From Shimia sp. Alg240-R146 (GTDB taxonomy: Bacteria; Pseudomonadota; Alphaproteobacteria; Rhodobacterales; Rhodobacteraceae): DNA of 64,000 nt. Location of the stretch: positions 1,674,001 to 1,738,000 of the forward strand of contig NZ_CAMZOK010000001.1 of NCBI RefSeq assembly GCF_947331465.1, in the 5' to 3' direction. The notes beneath the pieces were generated by a model. The model had not been told where the DNA came from, did no database searches, and worked only from the letters and a program-made list of their open reading frames with translations. The position numbers and the translations under genes were made by a program. Shown here piece by piece: positions 59,811 through 64,000 of this stretch (the stretch's first letter is position 1; every line of letters begins with the position of its first letter).

Positions 59811-61514
59811 ATGCCCAATTCGACTTTTGACACAGCTGCTGTACCACGTCACGGCGGGCGTATTTTGGCAGATCAACTGGCCATTCTGGGCATTGAGAAA
59901 GTGTTCTGCGTGCCGGGTGAAAGCTATCTTGGTTTGCTGGACGGTCTTTATGATCACGCGGATCAGATTGACGTTATCACTTGCCGCCACGAAGGCGGCG
60001 CGGCGAATATGGCGGACGCTTATGGCAAATTGACCGGCAAACCGGCGATTTGCGCGGTGACGCGCGGACCCGGCGCGACCAATGCGTCCAACGGCGTGCA
60101 CACTGCGTTTCAAGACAGCACGCCGATGATCGTGCTGATCGGGCAGGTGGCCACCTCGATGATAGACCGCGAAGCTTTTCAGGAAATCGATTATCGCCGG
60201 ATGTTTGGCGAAATGGCAAAGTGGGTGGCGCAAATCGACGACATCAGCCGTATTCCCGAGTACATTTCGCGGGCATGGCATGTGGCCACATCCGGACGGC
60301 CCGGACCGGTGGTTTTGGCATTGCCAGAAGACACGTTGTCGGCTGTGGCGGCGGTAAATGATGCGCGGCCCGCCAATGTTGGATTTGGCGCGCCGGCGCC
60401 GCAGGACATGGCTCAATTGGCTGAAATGCTGGCAACTGCGCGCAAGCCTATGCTTGTGGTGGGCGGTCCGGGATGGAGCGCCAAGACCGCCGAATTGACG
60501 CGGCAGGTGGCGGAAAAATTCGATCTGCCCGTGGCCACGACCTTCCGCTGTCAGGATTACTTTGACAACGGCCACCCGAACTATGCCGGCGTGATTGGCA
60601 TCGCTGCATTGCCGTCGCTTTTGCAAAATGTGCGGGAGGAGGCGGATCTGTTGATCACCATCGGTAGCCGTTTTGGCGAGATGACGACCCAGGGCTATGA
60701 ATTGATCGACAGCCCGGTGCCGCAAATGCCCTTTGTGCATGTGCATCCCGGCCCGGAACAGCTGGGCCATGTCTATGCGCCTGATCTTTCGATTGTGTCG
60801 TCTGCCGAGAATTTTCTGAGCGCAATGCTGGGTATGGCTGCACCGGACATGGACCGGTCTGACTGGACCCCCAAATTTCACGAGCGGTATCAGGCGTATC
60901 GTATTCCCACAGAGGTGCTGGGGGACTTGAACATGGGGCATGTGATCCGGCATGTGTCTGACACTTTGCCCGCGGACACAGTTTTCACAAACGGGGCCGG
61001 AAATTACGCAGTCTGGCTGCACCGGTTTCACGCCCATCGCGCCTATCGCACGCAGTTGGCGCCGACCAGCGGGTCGATGGGATACTCGGTTCCGGCCGCG
61101 GTGGCCGCTAAGATCGAAAACCCCGACCGCACTGTGGTTAGCGTCGCGGGAGACGGTTGTTTTCTGATGACCGCACAGGAAATGGCGACCGCCAAAAAAT
61201 ACGGGGCGGGGGTCATCTATCTGGTGGTAAACAATGGCATGTACGGCACAATCCGAATGCATCAGGAACGCCACCATCCGGGGAGAGTTATCTCCACCGA
61301 TTTGGTGAACCCGGAGTTTGTGACCTATGCCAACTCCTTTGGCATTCCGGGCGAAGTGGTGTCGCGCACCGAGGATTTCCCGGGCGCCTTGCAGCGCGCA
61401 CAGGCGTCTGACGCGGGATATTTGATTGAGCTGCGGGTCGATCCGGAAGCGTTGACGCCAGCGCAATCGCTGTCGGATGTGCGCGCGCAGGGTGTGGCGG
61501 CACAAAAGGGATAA
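59811..61514 (+). CDS. Thiamine-diphosphate-dependent enzyme, acetolactate-synthase-like
   Basis: 567 residues with the three ThDP-enzyme domains: Pyr domain with catalytic Glu37 (CVPGESYLG), central domain about 195-330, and PP domain with GDG at 447-449 followed by VVNNGMYG about 25 residues on. No regulatory small subunit gene is adjacent, so it is unlikely to be the biosynthetic acetolactate synthase; related enzymes include oxalyl-CoA decarboxylase, sulfoacetaldehyde acetyltransferase and benzaldehyde-lyase-like proteins. The ATG at 59811 has GGAG 6 nt before it. It follows uxuB by 152 nt and could act on a product of that pathway. Confidence 0.87.
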   Translation: MPNSTFDTAAVPRHGGRILADQLAILGIEKVFCVPGESYLGLLDGLYDHADQIDVITCRHEGGAANMADAYGKLTGKPAICAVTRGPGATNASNGVHTAFQDSTPMIVLIGQVATSMIDREAFQEIDYRRMFGEMAKWVAQIDDISRIPEYISRAWHVATSGRPGPVVLALPEDTLSAVAAVNDARPANVGFGAPAPQDMAQLAEMLATARKPMLVVGGPGWSAKTAELTRQVAEKFDLPVATTFRCQDYFDNGHPNYAGVIGIAALPSLLQNVREEADLLITIGSRFGEMTTQGYELIDSPVPQMPFVHVHPGPEQLGHVYAPDLSIVSSAENFLSAMLGMAAPDMDRSDWTPKFHERYQAYRIPTEVLGDLNMGHVIRHVSDTLPADTVFTNGAGNYAVWLHRFHAHRAYRTQLAPTSGSMGYSVPAAVAAKIENPDRTVVSVAGDGCFLMTAQEMATAKKYGAGVIYLVVNNGMYGTIRMHQERHHPGRVISTDLVNPEFVTYANSFGIPGEVVSRTEDFPGALQRAQASDAGYLIELRVDPEALTPAQSLSDVRAQGVAAQKG

Positions 61515-61614
61515 AGCCGGCATCCGGCGCGCCTCAGCCGTCAGCCCATCGGCTTTGACCGGATTTGGATAGGGCGACACGCTGTTGCGTGTGGCCGGCC
61601 GAGTTTTTTTGTAC

Positions 61615-63150
61615 CTAACCGTCGTCTTTGAGAGGCGGGAAGCGGTAAAAGTTGTTCGCCTCGGCCCAATCCATGTGATTGCGCACATATTGTTGGGATG
61701 CATCGGACGGCGGATTGTAGTCCCAATGCTCGCCTGCGCCTGCTTCCATCGCTGCATGAAGAGCGCGCCGTGATTTTTGGGTTGCGATAACCTTTTTGCG
61801 CAGGGCCTCACCGTCCCAGCGGTCCGCTACTTCTTTGGCAAAGGTTGCCGCCGCCTCGGCATGGTCAGGCAAGGCTGCAAGGTTCACGCGTTCCTCCGGG
61901 TCGGCGACCACGTCATACATTTGCGGTGGATCAATGTCGCAATGCACGTACTTCAAAGGTCCGCGCCGGATCATGAACACCGGGTACGGCGTCATTTCGG
62001 CGCAGTATTCGCCAATGGCCTCGTCTTTGGGGTCATTTTCGCCGCGCGCCAAGGGCATCAATGACCGACCGTCGATAGGTTCTCCGACGATGTCGGGTGT
62101 GCCGCCTGCGATGTCGAGCATGGTTGGCAGCATGTCGACCAGTGAGCACGCGTTGGGCGCGCGACCTTGTGCGATCCCGGGGCCGGCCATCACCAAAGGC
62201 ACCCGTGCGGAATGTTCAAAGAAGTTCATTTTGTACCACAAATCCCGCTCACCCAGCATGTCGCCGTGGTCAGCAGTGACAATCACAATGGTGTTGTCGA
62301 GTTCCCCCATCTCTTGGAGGGTTTGCGTTAATTCGCCGATTTTGCTGTCAAAATAGCTGACGTTGGCCAAATAGGCGCGCCGGGCGCGCAAAACTTCTTC
62401 GTCAGTCAAAGGTTTATAACTTGCCTCAATCCCGTCCAGCAGGCGTTTTGAAAAGGCATCTTGCTCTTCCATTGGGGGCACAAACGCGGGCATGTCCACG
62501 TCGTCGTCCGAATATAGGTTCCACCATTCCGGCCGGGCAACGTATGGGTCATGCGGGTGAATAAAACTGGCGACCAATGCAAATGGCGCGTCCTTTCCTT
62601 GACCGCGCCCACGGGCGACATCAATCAGCCAACGCTTCGCGGCAAAGCCGACCTCATCGTCATAGTCGATCTGATACGTGGCCTGCGCGACGCCGCTTTC
62701 TTTGACGGTCTGCATATTGTGATACCACTTGTCGATGCGTTCATCGTGGGCTTCCCAATCCGGGGTCCAGGCAAAATCGGATGGATATATGTCGGTTGTC
62801 ACACGATCCTCAAACCCGTGTTTCTGGTCGGGGCCAACGAAATGCATTTTGCCCGACAGGCACGTACGGTAGCCGAGAGCCTTGAGATAATGTGCAAATG
62901 TGGGCACCGAAGCGCGAAATTCGGATGCATTGTCATAAGCGGCAATCCGGCTGATCAGCTGGCCTGACATAAACGAAAACCTGGACGGTGCGCACAGAGG
63001 TGAGTTGCAGTAGGCGGCGTCAAAACGCATGCCGCGTGCGGCCAATGCGTCGAGGTGGGGGGTCTTGGCAGTTCGATGGCCATAGGCACCGGTGAAATGG
63101 GGTGCAAGTTGGTCGGCCATGATGACCACGATGTTTGGACGGTCTGTCAT
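61615..63150 (-). CDS. betC: Choline-sulfatase
   Basis: Hydrolyses choline-O-sulfate to choline and sulfate. 511 residues, type I sulfatase. The catalytic formylglycine is made from Cys53 in CAPSR (53-57); N-terminal metal ligands in IVVIMADQ, then SGKMHFVG and TADHGDMLGE complete the active site, and the C-terminal region ends NNFYRFPPL, as in Sinorhizobium BetC. It has no signal peptide, as expected for cytoplasmic BetC. The rest of the betaine pathway (betA/betB/betI) is not in the window. Conversion of the cysteine requires a formylglycine-generating enzyme. Confidence 0.92.
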   Translation of the reverse strand: MTDRPNIVVIMADQLAPHFTGAYGHRTAKTPHLDALAARGMRFDAAYCNSPLCAPSRFSFMSGQLISRIAAYDNASEFRASVPTFAHYLKALGYRTCLSGKMHFVGPDQKHGFEDRVTTDIYPSDFAWTPDWEAHDERIDKWYHNMQTVKESGVAQATYQIDYDDEVGFAAKRWLIDVARGRGQGKDAPFALVASFIHPHDPYVARPEWWNLYSDDDVDMPAFVPPMEEQDAFSKRLLDGIEASYKPLTDEEVLRARRAYLANVSYFDSKIGELTQTLQEMGELDNTIVIVTADHGDMLGERDLWYKMNFFEHSARVPLVMAGPGIAQGRAPNACSLVDMLPTMLDIAGGTPDIVGEPIDGRSLMPLARGENDPKDEAIGEYCAEMTPYPVFMIRRGPLKYVHCDIDPPQMYDVVADPEERVNLAALPDHAEAAATFAKEVADRWDGEALRKKVIATQKSRRALHAAMEAGAGEHWDYNPPSDASQQYVRNHMDWAEANNFYRFPPLKDDG

Positions 63151-63174
63151 AAGAAGCTCCGGTCAAAAAAATGT

Positions 63175-63197
63175 ACGTGATGGCGAGAGTGTCACGT
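63175..63197. promoter_or_regulatory. Inverted repeat upstream of betC
   Basis: ACGTGA (63175-63180) and TCACGT (63192-63197) are perfect complements, 11 nt apart, starting 25 nt upstream of the betC ATG. It could be an operator for a regulator of choline-sulfate use. The remaining 63198-63410 shows no gene. Confidence 0.4.
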
Positions 63198-63410
63198 CAA
63201 ACCGGAGGCGGTTGGTAATGCATCACTTTGCAGTGGGGTTTTCGGGTTTGCACAGACCGAATGCCATGTTCCTTGCGCGCCCCAAAGGGCAAGCGGGTCA
63301 GGGCACAGTGGTGGCACATTGCGAGAAATCCTTGTGTCGATGTCGGCCACACTGCGCGCTTGGCGCGCGCTTTCAAAGTGAAATCTTGCAGGCGCGCTTT
63401 CGGCCAGCCT

Positions 63411-64000
63411 TCAATCTTGGAGGGCTTTGGCCAGGAAGTCCAAAAAAGGTCCAATCAAATAGTCGGAGAAAGTTGTCTCGCGTCCGGCGAAAATCAGCGA
63501 CACGGGCATATCAATCGATAATGTCAGGCCCTCACCCATCTGTGCGCGCAGCTCCTTCATGTCTGCCGCATTAATCGTTGCGACACCGTCATAGCCAAGA
63601 ACCATGCCGTCATTGTTGCGTCGTGCCTCGGGCGACAGGGATAGGATTTGAACCCGCACCTTGGGGTGGTTGCGTTGAGGCAAGCTTGAAACCGTCAGGT
63701 GACCTTGCATCCCGATGCGTGTTTGGTCGATGGCGTGGGGTGGCACCACAAAGGAAACGCGATGGGATTGGGTCGGGCGCGTCAAGGTCAACACGGTTTC
63801 GCCGCGCGGCACAAACATTTGGTCGGTATCATAATGCAGACGCGTGATCGTGCCGTCCGTCGGCGCACGTAATTCCGCGCTGCGCACTTGAGCGTCCAGT
63901 CGCAGAATTTGCATACGAATGCGCGGAATGGCTTCCGCCACTTGCCCTTGGCGGTCCAGAAGCTTCTGGCGCAGCTCCAACTCTTCGGCTTTGATTTGCA
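63411..64000 (-). CDS. HlyD-family secretion adaptor, C-terminal part (runs out of the window)
   Basis: The C-terminal 196 residues of a type I secretion periplasmic adaptor (membrane-fusion protein). Visible are a coiled coil leading to IRMQILRLDAQV, the beta-barrel/lipoyl return ELRAPTDGTITRLHYDTDQMFVPRGETVLTL, typical of HlyD/PrtE proteins, and the C-terminal strand set ending LIFAGRETTFSDYLIGPFLDFLAKALQD. The frame stays open to the edge of the window, so the N-terminus and any ABC ATPase partner lie beyond it. Stop at 63411, 260 nt from betC. Confidence 0.85.
   Translation of the reverse strand, partial: QIKAEELELRQKLLDRQGQVAEAIPRIRMQILRLDAQVRSAELRAPTDGTITRLHYDTDQMFVPRGETVLTLTRPTQSHRVSFVVPPHAIDQTRIGMQGHLTVSSLPQRNHPKVRVQILSLSPEARRNNDGMVLGYDGVATINAADMKELRAQMGEGLTLSIDMPVSLIFAGRETTFSDYLIGPFLDFLAKALQD

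Noticed and set aside
59310-61811. An 833-codon open frame on the minus strand opposite the end of uxuB and the ThDP enzyme
   Set aside because: It runs against two well-supported genes; its product is a histidine/arginine-rich shadow typical of high-GC antisense frames.
1-64000. CRISPR array, prophage or transposase
   Set aside because: No regularly spaced repeats, phage structural genes or transposase motifs were recognised on either strand.

Overview
The window is a bacterial chromosome segment, moderately rich in G+C (about 58-60% by eye), and most likely from a marine Rhodobacteraceae (Roseobacter-type alphaproteobacterium). Reasons: the order phoH-ybeY-corC-lnt-metK, a SAM/SAH-type riboswitch directly in front of metK (a class known mainly from Rhodobacterales), a CP4-like class II AroA, an ihfB-lapA-trpF-trpB string, a DUF6525-type protein, several UgpC-type sugar ABC importers and a choline-sulfatase. 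No phage, insertion sequence or CRISPR array was seen.

Region 1 (1-34.7 kb) is core genome. It holds ybeY/corC/lnt, metK, a BASS-family transporter, trmB, aroA-cmk, rpsA, ada, ihfB, lapA, trpF/trpB, pth, rplY, trpA, ychF and a tRNA-Ser(GCU). Accessory genes sit between them: a divergent HxlR regulator/nitroreductase pair and an (R)-amine-transaminase-like enzyme between cmk and rpsA, an orphan SUKH protein, an FAD oxidoreductase, a serine hydrolase, a creatinase-like M24 protein, a sulfotransferase, an FMN L-lactate dehydrogenase, and an H-NOX nitric-oxide sensor translationally coupled to a hybrid histidine kinase.

Region 2 (35.5-47.0 kb) is a nearly complete non-phosphorylated L-fucose (6-deoxy-hexose) pathway. 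One long minus-strand operon encodes a binding protein, two permeases, an ATPase, an unassigned enolase-superfamily enzyme, a mutarotase, an SDR (2-keto-3-deoxy-fuconate dehydrogenase), an FAH-type hydrolase, L-fuconate dehydratase and an aldo/keto reductase (sugar dehydrogenase). An IclR regulator and a lactonase are divergent. Known pathway logic predicts pyruvate and L-lactate as end products, and the lldD-like gene at 28.4-29.6 kb could consume the lactate.

Region 3 (47.2-59.7 kb) is a divergent hexuronate regulon. One arm is gntR-uxaC-uxuB. The other is three tandem Gfo/Idh/MocA oxidoreductases, a binding protein, two permeases with enlarged external loops, an ATPase and uxuA. The two arms flank a pair of near-identical ATACCGGTATAC operator sites exactly 30 bp apart. 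UxaC, UxuB and UxuA together take D-glucuronate to 2-keto-3-deoxygluconate; KDG kinase and aldolase must lie elsewhere. No glycoside hydrolase is present, so the three oxidoreductases are the open question of this locus.

Region 4 (59.8-64 kb) holds a stand-alone TPP-dependent enzyme, choline-sulfatase and the 3' part of an HlyD-type secretion adaptor that runs out of the window.
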